Shown: positions 8,501 to 17,435, counted from the stretch's first letter. The stretch: DNA of 20,000 bases from Nymphaea colorata (GCF_008831285.2 NW_022204731.1:1-20000); one strand, 5' to 3'. The notes: generated from the sequence alone by a model not told the origin. Made by a program: numbers and translations.

Positions 8501-9028
8501 TTTCCTAAAGAGAAGGGGGATGAACCTAGACTAGAATCGGGAAAAAGGGGAGATAGCTACACGATGTAGCTTAGTGGACTTCGAAGAAGGGGAGATGGAG
8601 ACACGTGGACAGATCAAGGGTGGAGATTAGCTGCGGTTGGGCGAGGTGGAGAGGCGGCCAAGGGAGGAACGAGTCCTCGGGTGCTTTTCCTAAAGTTTAG
8701 GAAGAGGGGCGCGAGTTGGGGGAGAGGTGCGCTAAGTGGGGAAAAAGGCAAGGGCGAGGTGGCAAGACGCGAGTACTCAGTGGAGAAGTGACTTGACGAG
8801 GTGGAGGAAGGGCTGAGTCGTGTGGCTTGAGATCTTGACACGTGGCCAGATGTGAGGCCACAACTTCATGCGACAAGGGAGAAGACCGAGCAACAAGTAA
8901 AGTGGGATGAGGTGGGGAGGTGTATCCTACGAACTAGGGGGGCACTTTCCTAAACTTACTCGAAGTGGAACTCTTAGGAAATAACTGGTTTTCGGGTTGA
9001 GGGAGATGGCTCGTATGGAGGACACGTG
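8501..9028. promoter_or_regulatory. Alternating TTTCCTAA and CACGTG (G-box) motifs, E1 LTR
   Basis: TTTCCTAA occurs at 8501-8508, 8686-8693 and 8946-8953. CACGTG, usually within ACACGTGGC, occurs at 8602-8607, 8839-8844 and 9023-9028. ACACGTGGC is the classic plant ABRE/G-box core bound by bZIP and bHLH factors. The motifs lie downstream of the TATA box in element direction, so a promoter role is uncertain. Similar motifs occur in the E2 and E3 LTRs. Confidence 0.45.
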
Positions 9029-9424
9029 GCAGAGGCAAGGGACAAGATTAGACTTACCTAGCTCAGCCGAAGTCGAGTGAGTTCGAGCTTGGTGCGACCG
9101 GTGGCACGGTTTGAGCGACGCCTCCCAAATTGACCAAGGTGTCCTCGTCGTCTTCACTACAGCTTTCACCGGAGCAAGGGCAATGTTGTCCTTCACGCCT
9201 CGGGTCACGAGATCTGCCGGAAAATGCAGAGCGGAATGGAGAAGCAGCAGAGTTTCGGCGGACAGCCGAACTCACTATTCCACCGTCGGAATGGGCTCCA
9301 AATTGACTATATCGGAACTCCCTTACCGGCGAATCTAATGAACTTAAGCACGCTAATTTCCCACGGATGGAACTCAAGATACAACAGTGATTAGGCTGCT
9401 GGACTAGAGAACAACGTGGAGCTG

Positions 9425-9448
9425 GCCGGAATTCAGCAGAATTCCGGC
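9425..9448. repeat. 10-bp inverted repeat with 4-nt loop (GCCGGAATTC)
   Basis: Arms at 9425-9434 and 9439-9448 pair perfectly around AGCA. The 3' LTR copy straddles the left window edge. E2 keeps a 9-bp version of both arms (12396-12404 and 12449-12457) but with a 44-nt spacer. Function unknown. Confidence 0.6.
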
Positions 9449-10301
9449 AGGAAACCAAGACCTCTATTCCGCTATCGGATGGAGCTTGGGAAAGACCAAC
9501 GCGATAATTGAGAGAGGGCGATTCCAACTAGAATGCGAAAAATAGTTTTCTGCGGCCCGATTACTCCAACTAGCAGATTCGGCTCTGCTGCACCGAAGAA
9601 CAGAAATGCAGAAACAGGCCGAGAGATCGAACTCAATCCGTGGCCGTTTCTCCAAATCTCACACGCTTGATTTGGCAAGGAAAGAGCGCCGAAATCAGTG
9701 TCTTCCAAATGCGATTAGGACTTCGCCTAGAGAGTCTTCACCTAAGAACTCTCGCTCTGTTCTCGGGTAGACCGAGAAAGAGCAGAAACCTCGGGAGTGC
9801 TCTCCCCTAGACCGGAATCCAAAAAACGCAAGGAAAACACGAAATCAAGCCACTAACCTTTACTGCCGTCGATATTGAATCCAGAAATGGATTCAATCTT
9901 CCCTGCTGCAAGAACAGCCTCTCAACCTCACCGTGACCGTGAAGAAGGCGCTGAACTTTGCTGAAATACGCTTTGAAGGGGGATAATGCCGTGGACAAGG
10001 GAGGGATCTCCGCCGGTGAGGAAGAAGATCCGCCGCAAGCCGTCCAACTTGAGCGTTAGCTGGTTCACCGCCGGTGCTTCAAGTGCTTCAAGAGAGGAAG
10101 AAACGCCACGGTGGGAAGGGGGCGCGAGGGGATGAGAGGGCACAAGCTTGCACTCACGAGCAAGGGCTGTGCTTTGATTTCTGATTCAGAGTTCCTCGAG
10201 AATGAGGAGGGAGAGCCAAACCTCGCACGGAGGAGAGAGAGCGCCTTGCGCAAAATGCTTTCAATTCCTTAATCTTTGATACCAATTACAATGATCCAAA
10301 A

Positions 10302-10311
10302 GTATTTATAC
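10302..10311 (-). promoter_or_regulatory. TATA box of the E1 5' LTR promoter
   Basis: The minus strand reads GTATAAATAC. If used, transcription would begin about 25-35 nt further left (near 10275), leaving U3 about 650 bp and R-U5 about 3.36 kb. It is the only strong TATA-like site I noticed in the first 900 bp of the LTR in element direction. Confidence 0.6.
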
Positions 10312-10634
10312 TAATCCTATTTGAGCGAGTCTACAATCCAGATCTCACTCTCTACCCAAGACCCCAAATCCAAAACGCCAAGCACAACCCGCTAGGCTAG
10401 GTTCCTACCTCGAATCCTAATATTAACAAGCCTAAGACTAACTTTATTTACTTGTTATTCATAAAGCAAAACGGGCCTAGTGCCCACGTGCAAAGGAAAG
10501 GTTCGAGCCCCTGGATCTTTTGAACCCAGGGTGGGGACCTTGTGAGGGGACCCGTCCTCACTTCGGTTTGTTGACTCAAGAGCTCGGTCAGGTTTGACCG
10601 AGCCGTTTACCTAAGACTTGGATCTTAGGACGTC

Positions 10635-10926
10635 TCAAGGGTCGCGTGAAGTGGACTCGTTTGGCTGGGACGATTCTAGCTCGGCGAGTCTAACCTTGGA
10701 ACCTGTGTCACCCTGAGACTGGACCTGTTTGAGCACCGTTGACGACCTAGTTGCTCCTCCCACTCCTCCCGCTGCAACTATCTCTGGTGCTTCTTGCATC
10801 TCCTTGGGACTGGACTTGATGCACTGAAGAGAACGAGCCCACAAGTCGGAAGCCTTGCGCTTCCTTCGTCTAGATTCCGCTGGTTCGGCCTCTGCTGGGT
10901 CTGGACCGTTGGGTAGGTCCGTAACA
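10635..10926 (-). pseudogene. 5' LTR copy of the gag-pol C-terminal tail
   Basis: This is the 5' LTR duplicate of residues 1639-1734 of the E1 polyprotein, in frame and without stops down to the same stop codon. It has no start codon of its own within the LTR; an ATG at 10946 in the flanking DNA opens the frame only by chance. It is regenerated with the LTR at each transposition and is not a separate gene. Confidence 0.85.
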
Positions 10927-10982
10927 GGAGCCATCGCCCAAATCACCTATAGGTTAACCACCAGCTCGGATCGACGGACTTG
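10927..10982. other. Pre-insertion DNA between E1 and E2
   Basis: These 56 bp, with the ACACC that follows, lie between the E1 right edge and the E2 left edge. The first five bases (GGAGC) should be the E1 target duplication. No gene or known repeat is recognisable. Confidence 0.75.
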
Positions 10983-10987
10983 ACACC
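10983..10987. repeat. E2 target-site duplication, left copy (ACACC)
   Basis: ACACC immediately precedes the TGTTAGG edge at 10988 and recurs immediately after the TAACA edge at 17435. A 5-bp duplication is what Ty3/gypsy integrases normally leave. Confidence 0.92.
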
Positions 10988-11104
10988 TGTTAGGACTGCA
11001 CCGGTTGGCCTAAGGAAATCCGACCAATGCAATCCTAATCTTCCCAGGACCTTCTTGAGGCCTATTCTAAAAACCAAAAATCCTAAACAATTAAATACAT
11101 AATA

Positions 11105-11135
11105 CTACCCGGCCGGACAGGACCCCGGCACAAAC
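11105..11135 (-). promoter_or_regulatory. Conserved U5 block with CCGGCCGG, E2 copy
   Basis: CTACCCGGCCGGACAGG followed by ACCCCGGC, about 117 bp from the LTR edge, matches the blocks in E1 (7030) and E3 (17643) in sequence and distance. Confidence 0.55.
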
Positions 11136-11319
11136 CCCAGTAGGTAGGGAGATACAAGTCACGGTTAACCCTTCCAAAACCTATCTACGGGTAGCCTACT
11201 ACAAAAGAACTAAGAGGGTTGACGAGGCTTTACAATACGTGAGCGATACAAATAATGGACCTAGCTACGAGAGGTTAAGCAAGGTGGTTTGGGTCGAGCC
11301 TAAGCTCGCGGATATGGTC

Positions 11320-11590
11320 AATGTTGACCGAGTGAGGTAAGGGTTGACTAAGAAGGGTGGTTGACTAATGGACCTAGCTGAGAGGGTCCGGGTTGACTGG
11401 GTTAAGGCACACTCGAGCTAGACTCGAGCCGACTAGGGTAGCTTGAACTAAGAGGGCTCGGTGGGGGAGATGACCTAGTGTTGACTAAGGGTAGAGGAAG
11501 CGGTCGGACTAGGTAGGCTCGGTACGAGGGTTGACTAAGTTCGGGATGGTGCGAGAGGGTGCCTAAGGGAGAAGTTTGACTTGACTGGTC
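11320..11590. promoter_or_regulatory. TTGAC-rich stretch (W-box-like) in the E2 LTR
   Basis: About eight TTGAC cores occur in 270 bp, most as GGTTGACT (for example near 11342, 11361, 11391, 11528 and 11576). TTGAC(C/T) is the W-box bound by plant WRKY factors. E3 has a looser version at about 18939-19137. The repeated GGTTGACTAAG context could equally mean that the stretch grew by duplication. Confidence 0.4.
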
Positions 11591-11611
11591 TTGTCAAGAG
11601 CATGCACCAAG

Positions 11612-11631
11612 ATCTTGCCACGTGGCAAGAT
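11612..11631. repeat. 20-bp perfect palindrome centred on CACGTG
   Basis: The two 10-base halves, ATCTTGCCAC and GTGGCAAGAT, are exact reverse complements with no spacer. The centre is a G-box. Half of the motif (GTGGCAAGAT or close variants) recurs elsewhere in all three LTRs. Confidence 0.75.
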
Positions 11632-13275
11632 GGACTACTAACAGGGGTTACGCGGAATAGTCACGCGTTGAGGAGATGCGAGGGAGTTACCAAAACAATA
11701 GGGAAAGAGGGGGGGGTCCCGAATGAACCTGGACTGATTCCCGGGATGATTCTCGTGATCTCTCGGATATGCTCTTGAGGTACAGGATGGAGCCACGTGG
11801 AGGAGATAGAGGGCAGGGAATTGGCACGGGAGAAGCTGGCGACAGAATTGGAAGGGAGAGATTGACGCGTTAGGGAGTTTCCTAATCGGCTAAGGCAAAG
11901 GGTTAACGGCGACCGCGGAGAGTAGTAGGGATAGCGCGTCAATGCGCGTGGGACCCAGCTAGATCTCGTGAGGATGAGCTGGCTGAGGGGGCGAGGAGAG
12001 GACGCTCGGATTACTGACACCTGGCAAGATGAATGGTGAAGACGACGCTAGGGCTAGGGTTGACTCGAGTGAAGATTGCAAGGAGGAGAGGAGGACGCGG
12101 CGGCTGTGGGCGTTTCCAAAATGATTGGCAGCTCGTGATCCTAGGGCGATCTCGATCAGGGACACGTGGGAGGCTAGGGTGATACGAAGTTGGGAGCTGG
12201 CGAGATGGTGACACGTGTACAGAACCAACGGGCGAGATGGGGTATAGACACTAACCTTGGAAGCGAGCCGACAGCAAGATGAAAGTGGATCTCCTTCGTG
12301 CGGCGGCTAGGGTTAATCCCTCTTTTCTCTTGTCCAAATTGCCCCTTTTTCAGAATGACACCACCTTTGAGGGCGAGGATATTCTTTTGGATTACGCCGG
12401 AATTAATGGTGCTGATCGGAAGTTGCAGGAAACGACCGGAAGATTCCGAATTCCGGCCAAGGGCGATCTTGAGTTCCACCCGTGCGATAACGCCCGAATG
12501 TGATTATGTGAGACTAGGGATCAGGGTGATTCCGATGGGCCAACTCTCATTCGCAGATCACGGCCAGAACCTTAGATTTCTGATTTGATTAGGATTCTGA
12601 GCCGAAAACTTACAGGGAGGACTCGAGCCCAAATCTTGTAGATCAAGCTCACACTTCAGCTCGGTTCAATTCAAACCGATCCGATTAGGTCTAGGGATTA
12701 TTCGGAAATTCCCCAATTCGTGTAAGGGACCTTTTCCGATGGGGTTCTTCGTCTTCCTCGAAGTCAGGCCTCGGGTATGCCGAGGAAAGACCATAGAAAT
12801 TAAGAAGACCTCTGCCTTAATCGATCTCAACACAAAACTTGGTGAAAATGCGAAAATCCAAAGTATTAACCTCTTTGTCTATAATGAAGCCGAGGAGAAC
12901 CGCGCCTTCAATCTTCCTTGTTCCAGTCCGGCCTCAACGCTTCTTCGTGATCAAGAAGAGGGCACCGAATCTGGGTTTGATCTTTGCTAGGGAACGTACC
13001 GTGGACAAGGGAGGGACCGCCGCCGTGAAGAAGAGATCCGCCGATGCCTTCGCTGCCTTATGCCGGTGTCTAGGGACTTTGGCTCTTCAAGGACAGGTTT
13101 CGGAAAGTAGGAAGCGCCGTGGAGGAAGAGGACGCGAGGTGGGAGAAGACGCCAAGCTCGGGTGAGCCAGGTGGGAGACGAGAAGGAGAGAGAGACCTCG
13201 AGAGAGGAGAGAGAAGGAATCCGAACAAATGATTCAATTACGTCCAAAATGCATACAATGTACAAGATCCAAAAA

Positions 13276-13285
13276 GTATATATAC
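13276..13285 (-). promoter_or_regulatory. TATA box in E2 3' LTR (GTATATATAC)
   Basis: GTATATATAC lies about 630 bp inside the LTR start, at the same relative place as the TATA box of E1. The 5' LTR copy is 16795-16804. Confidence 0.6.
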
Positions 13286-13496
13286 AAGATGAATTGAAGC
13301 GGGTTTACTCTACCTAACCCGCGCTAGATCTAATCCAAAACTCATTGCGCCGAGCACATCCCGCTCGGCCTAGGTCTCAAGTTCAAAACTCATTATTGGC
13401 AAGAATGGTTAAGTTCGAAAGCAAAGACTGAATTTGACTAAGTGCTGGAAAGAAACGAGCGGCCTAGCGCCTAAGCTCGAAAGTCAAATGAATCGT

Positions 13497-13609
13497 CCCT
13501 GAGCCTTGTGAGCCCAGGGCGGGGACCTCGTGTGGGTTGCCGCCCACACTTCGGTTCGATGCGCATGGGCTAAGTCTGTTTGACTTAGCCAATTGCCTAG
13601 AATTCTAGG
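13497..13609 (-). promoter_or_regulatory. E2 counterpart of the post-stop stem-loop cluster
   Basis: In the order seen in E1: 13497-13504 with 13512-13519 (one mismatch), 13530-13536 with 13543-13549 (GTGTGGG), 13568-13576 with 13582-13590 (9 bp, GGCTAAGTC), and the 14-bp palindrome at 13596-13609. Compared with E1, several stem positions changed on both arms so that pairing is kept. The 5' LTR copy (17016-17128) has the second stem one pair longer. Confidence 0.7.
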
Positions 13610-13666
13610 TCTTAGAATCGGCTCAAGCGTCTAGGTTGACCGGACTCACATTAGGGGTTAACTTGA

Positions 13667-15733
13667 CTACTCGGTGAGCCCAACGCTTAGTTCAGGGACG
13701 TCTTGAAGTCTGTCCGGTTTGAGCACCTCTTCGGACCTGGTTGCTCCTCCCACTCCTCCCGCTGCAACCTGAGTTGGTGCTGCTTCATCCTCTTGAGTCG
13801 AGTCTACGACATGCTCCATGGTCTGAGCCCACAACTCAGACGCCTTGCGTTTCAGCCGGCTAGGTCCGGCCTGCTCTGTCGGCCTTGGGTCGGGACCAAG
13901 AGATTGGTCCGTAACAGATTCCCCCTCCCTAAATTGCGCTTGTCCTCGAGCGCTAGAAGAGGGGAAGCGGTGGATTACTGACCCGAACTCTTCCCAAGAA
14001 GTTCCTCGATCTGGGCCCTCCCATTCCACGAGTACCTCATGCCTCGTCCTACCTTGGCGTTGGACGTATCTGTGCTTTAAGATACGGTAGGGTGTTGGCA
14101 ACTGTTCCGGCACTTGTTCTATCATTGTTGGTACATCCCCATGATGCGGGTTAAGTCGTGTGACATGGAATACGGGGTGTACTAACGCTGCTCTTGGAAG
14201 GCCTATCCTGTAGGCTGCCTTTCCAACCTTTTGTAGTACCGGATATGGACCATAATAGCGAGATAACAGTTTTGAGTAGGGCTGGCCCATCAACGACCTC
14301 TGCGTCAGAGGCAACCTCTTCAGCAACACATACTGGCCCACTTCGAATTCGCGGTCTTTCCTAGCTTTGTTATACACTTGTCTCATGCGGTTCTGCGCCT
14401 TGGCGATATTCTGCTTGAGTGCGTCTAGCACTTCTTCACGTGTGCGCAGTTCACAGTCAATTTGGTCGTCCTCAGCTGTGCCTCCTTCATACCTTGGTAT
14501 AGCAGGAGGAGGGAACCCGTATACACCCTCATATGGGGTCATGCCCATGGACGAATGCAGACTAGTGTTACACGACCATTCTGCCCATGGTAAAAATTTT
14601 ACCCATGTATTTGGTCGTTCTCCCGCGAAGCATCTCAGGTAGGTCTCTAGAGACCGGTTCACGATTTCGCTCTGACCATCTGTCTGTGGATGGTGGGCTG
14701 TGCTGAAGTTAAGCGTTGTACCCATTAACTTCATATACTCCTGCCAGAACGCATTGAGAAAGATCGAGTCACGGTCGCACACAACCGACTGTGGCATTCC
14801 GTGGAGCTTGCCGATAAATTCTTGGTATACGCTGGCCACCATTGGCCCTTGATACGAACGTGGCAAGGGAGTGAAGTGGCTATACTTGGTGAGTCTATCC
14901 ACTACCATAAGCACAGCTTCCTTGCCTTCAGAGCAGGGCATGGCATCTATGAAATCCATAGTTACATCCGTCCATGGCTTTCTGGGTATGGGGAGAGGAT
15001 TCAAGTGGCCTGGAGGCTTGATTGCCTCGTATTTCTCCCTCTGACATACCACACACTTTCTGATGTAACGTTGTATGTCTGCCTTCATGCCGCACCACCA
15101 AAACTGGGCTTTTATTCTGCCAAGGGTTTTTGAAACCCCCTCATGACCTGCGGCTGGAGTGTCATGGAAGTGTTGCAAGAGTTCTTGCTTAAGCCCAGAA
15201 TTAGGAGGAATCACTCCGCGATTCTTCCTAAATAAGAGATTCCCTCTGACCGTATACAAGGGGATAGATCCGGGATTTTGTTCTACTGATGCTCGAATTA
15301 ACCTCAAGGATTGATCTTCTTGCTGCTCTTGGTTTAATCGTTCCCATATATCCGTCTCTACCACAAAGAGCGTCATGAACTGCTCGGTCAAACAGGAAAG
15401 AGAGTCTGCCGCTGTGTTATCCGGACCTTTCTTATACTCAATCTCAAAATCGTATCCTAGCAGCTTGGCCAGCCAACGCTGTTGGGTAGGCGTGGATACT
15501 CTTTGTTTGAGCATGTACTTTAACGAATTTTGGTCCGTTTTGACTACAAATCTGCGCCCTATCAGGTAAGGTCTAGGGTTGACTCGAGTGAAGATTGCGA
15601 GGAGGAGAGGAGGACGCGGCGAATGTGGGCGTTTCCTAAATGATTGGCAGCTCGTTATCCTAGGGCGATCTCGATCAGGGACACGTGGGAGGCTAGGGTG
15701 ATACGAAGTTGGGAGCTGGCGAGATGGTGACAC
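13667..15733 (-). pseudogene. E2 LTR-pol fusion frame: RNase H end, integrase, chromodomain, 688 codons
   Basis: The frame is open throughout but is a deletion product. Residues 1-53 come from 5' LTR sequence read by chance; from Arg54 it is pol, starting in RNase H at the PYLIGRRF segment. Integrase looks complete: zinc finger H190, H197, C227, C230; core Asp260, Asp320, Glu356 with exact 35-residue spacing; GPYP at 495-498; chromodomain about 546-592. Residues 607-688 are encoded by the 3' LTR and keep the basic RLKRKAS (626-632) and VAAGGVGGATRS (656-667) seen in E1. Gag, protease and reverse transcriptase are missing, so the element cannot copy itself. Odd residues compared with E1 include Cys114 and Cys388, where E1 has Arg and Tyr. 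The truncated 5' LTR still has a TATA box upstream, so transcription is possible; translation from Met1 is doubtful because about 1 kb of leader precedes it. Confidence 0.9.
13917..13930 (-). other. E2 polypurine tract
   Basis: The minus strand reads AGGGAGGGGGAATC directly before the LTR start at 13916. It is identical to the E1 tract and also lies inside the coding frame. Confidence 0.9.
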
Positions 15734-17435
15734 GTGTACAGAACCAACGGGCGAGATGGGATATAGACACTAACCTTGGAAGCGAGCCGGCAGCAAGATG
15801 AAAGTGGATCTCCTTCGTGCGGCGGCTAGGGTTAATCCCTCTTTTCTCTTGTCCAAATTGCCCCTTTTTCAGAATGACACCACCTTTGAGGGCGAGGATA
15901 TTCTTTCGGATTACGCCGGAATTAATTGTGCTGATCGGAAGTTGCAGGAAACGACCGGAAGATTCCGAATTCCGGCCAAGGGCGATCTTGAGTTCCACCC
16001 GCGCGATAACGCCCGAATGTGATTATGTGAGACTAGGGATCAGGGTGATTCCGATGGGCCAACTCTCATTCGCAGATCACGGCCAGAACCTTAGATTTTT
16101 GATTTGATTAGGATTCTGAGCCGAAAACTTACAGGGAGGACTCGAGCCCAAATCTTGTAGATCAAGCTCACACTTCAGCTCGGTTCAATTCAAACCGATC
16201 CGATTAGGTCTAGGGATTATTCGGAAATTCCCCAATTCGTGTAAGGGACCTTTTCCGACGGGGTTCTTCGTCTTCCTCGAAGTCAGGCCTCGGGTATGCC
16301 GAGGAAAGACCACAGAAATTAAGAAGACCTCTGCCTTAATCGATCTCAACACAAAACTTGGTGAAAATGCGAAAATCCAAAGTACTAACCTCTTTGTCTA
16401 TAATGAAGCCGAGGAGAACCGCGCCTTCAATCTTCCTTGTTCCAGTCCGGCCTCTCCGCTTCTTCGTGATCAAGAAGAGGGCACCGAATCTGGGTTTGAT
16501 CTTTGCTAGGGAACGTACCGTGGACGAGGGAGGGACCGCCGCCGTGAAGAAGAGATCCGCCGATGCCTTCGCTGCCTTATGCCGGTGTCTAGGGACTTTG
16601 GCTCTTCAAGGACAGGTTTCGGAAAGTAGGAAGCGCCGTGGAGGAAGAGGACGCGAGGTGGGAGAAGACGCCAAGCTCGGGTGAGCCAGGTGGGAGACGA
16701 GAAGGAGAGAGAGACCTCGAGAGAGGAGAGAGAAGGAATCCGAACAAATGATTCAATTACGTCCAAAATGCATACAATGTTCAAGATCCAAAAAGTATAT
16801 ATACAAGATGAATTGAAGCTGGTTTACTCTACCTAACCCGCGCTAGATCTAATCCAAAACTCATTGCGCCGAGCACATCCCGCTCGGCCTAGGTCTCGAG
16901 TTCAAAACTCGTTATTGGCAAGAATGGTTAAGTGCGAAAGCAAAGACTGAATTTGACTAAGTGCTGGAAAGAAACGAGCGGCCTAGCACCTAAGCTCGAA
17001 AGTCAAATGAATCGTCCCTGAGCCTTGTGAGCCCAGGGTGGGGACCTCGTGTGGGTTGCCACCCACACTTCGGTTTGATGCGCATGGGCTAAGTCTGTTT
17101 GACTTAGCCAATTGCCTAGAATTCTAGGTCTTAGAATCGGCTCAAGCGTCTAGGTTGACCGGACTCACATTAGGGGTTAACTTGACTACTCGGTGATCCC
17201 AACGCTTAGTTCAGGGATGTCTTGAAGTCTGTCCGGTTTGAGCACCTCTTCGGACCTGGTTGCTCCTCCCACTCCTCCCGCTGCAACCTGAGTTGGTGCT
17301 GCTTCATCCTCTTGAGTCGAGTCTGCGACATGCTCCATGGTCTGAGCCCACAACTCAGACGCCTTGCGTTTCAGCCGGCTAGGTCCGGCCTGCTCTGTCG
17401 GCCTTGGGTCGGGACCAAGAGATTGGTCCGTAACA
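15573..17435 (-). repeat. E2 5' LTR, truncated (1,863 of 2,929 bp)
   Basis: This aligns without gaps to 12054-13916 and keeps U3, the TATA box (16795-16804) and the first part of R. It stops at the deletion junction near 15573, where the sequence switches to pol. The shared bases at the join are very few, which suggests non-homologous end joining rather than recombination between repeats. Confidence 0.92.
16795..16804 (-). promoter_or_regulatory. TATA box of the E2 truncated 5' LTR
   Basis: GTATATATAC is unchanged from the 3' LTR copy. It points toward the integrase-chromodomain fusion frame, about 1.06 kb upstream of that frame's first Met codon. Confidence 0.6.

Larger units (their letters stand above)
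1..10926 (-). mobile_element. E1: Ty3/gypsy chromovirus LTR retrotransposon, left end cut by window
   Basis: Seen: reading on the minus strand, the order is LTR, tRNA primer binding site, leader, single gag-pol frame, polypurine tract, LTR. The right-hand LTR (6913-10926) is the 5' LTR. The left-hand LTR enters the window only as 1-1483, which corresponds to 9431-10926. The edges are TGTTA...TAACA, a 5-bp inverted terminal repeat. The internal part (1484-6912) is about 5.4 kb, an ordinary size for a chromovirus; the 4.0-kb LTR is not. The gene order protease, RT, RNase H, integrase and chromodomain assigns it to Ty3/gypsy chromoviruses. The 5 bp outside the right edge are GGAGC (10927-10931), so the matching target duplication should lie off the left end. 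The open frame and near-identical LTR copies over 620-1483 suggest a recent, possibly still competent copy; that is inference. Confidence 0.95.
6913..10926 (-). repeat. E1 5' LTR, 4,014 bp
   Basis: The left edge TGTTAGGAC lies 2 nt from the primer binding site, and the right edge GTCCGTAACA matches the 3' LTR start at 1483. In element direction it contains the LTR-encoded tail of gag-pol (10926-10635), the stem-loop cluster (10629-10509), a TATA box (10311-10302), and then about 3.36 kb of presumed R-U5 down to 6913. That downstream part holds tandem hairpins near 7523-7627, a paired CTCGAG motif at 8231-8247, several CACGTG and TTTCCTAA motifs (8501-9028) and a conserved CCGGCCGG block near 7030-7057. 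Small open frames here on either strand have no recognisable protein signature and I do not call them genes. Confidence 0.93.
10988..13916 (-). repeat. E2 3' LTR, complete, 2,929 bp
   Basis: It runs from TGTTAGGAC to GTCCGTAACA, next to the polypurine tract at 13917. In element direction it encodes the last 82 codons of the E2 pol frame (down to 13667), then the stem-loop series (13609-13497), a TATA box (13285-13276) and about 2.3 kb of R-U5. That part contains four CACGTG sites, including a 20-bp perfect palindrome at 11612-11631, a TTGAC-rich stretch at 11320-11590, and the conserved U5 block near 11105. Part of it (12054-13916) repeats exactly in length at 15573-17435. Confidence 0.93.
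10988..17435 (-). mobile_element. E2: internally deleted chromovirus with matching target duplication
   Basis: Both outer edges are intact (TGTTA at 10988, TAACA at 17435) and flanked by ACACC, so this was one insertion. In element direction it reads partial 5' LTR (17435-15573), pol fragment (15572-13917), complete 3' LTR (13916-10988). The deletion removed about 1.07 kb of the 5' LTR plus the primer binding site, leader, gag, protease, reverse transcriptase and part of RNase H. The two LTR copies align over 1,863 bp with no gap and about 29 differences by eye (about 1.6%), so the insertion is older than E1. E2 is a related but distinct family: its integrase is very similar to that of E1, while much of its LTR is not. 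Confidence 0.93.

Noticed and set aside
8927-9708. Minus-strand frames of 93 and 154 codons in the E1 5' LTR
   Set aside because: They lie in presumed R-U5 leader, overlap each other in different frames, and show no known domain. The 9464-9708 frames have no counterpart at 35-280 because the small gaps there break them.
1-10926. The 1-1483 and 9431-10926 similarity taken as a segmental duplication or two solo LTRs
   Set aside because: The primer binding site, polypurine tract and single gag-pol frame sit exactly between the two copies, so they are the paired LTRs of one element.
10635-10946. Separate small gene starting at the ATG at 10946
   Set aside because: The ATG and the first few codons are flanking DNA joined to the 5' LTR by insertion; the rest is the LTR copy of the gag-pol tail.
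10927-10987. Possible remnant of a host gene in the pre-insertion DNA
   Set aside because: Only 61 bp here plus 86 bp at 17441-17526; no long open frame, splice pattern or recognisable motif in the joined interval.
12279-13165. Plus-strand open frames repeated almost identically at 15798-16684
   Set aside because: The repetition is explained by the two LTR copies of E2, so it is not independent evidence of coding. The translations have no recognisable family signature.
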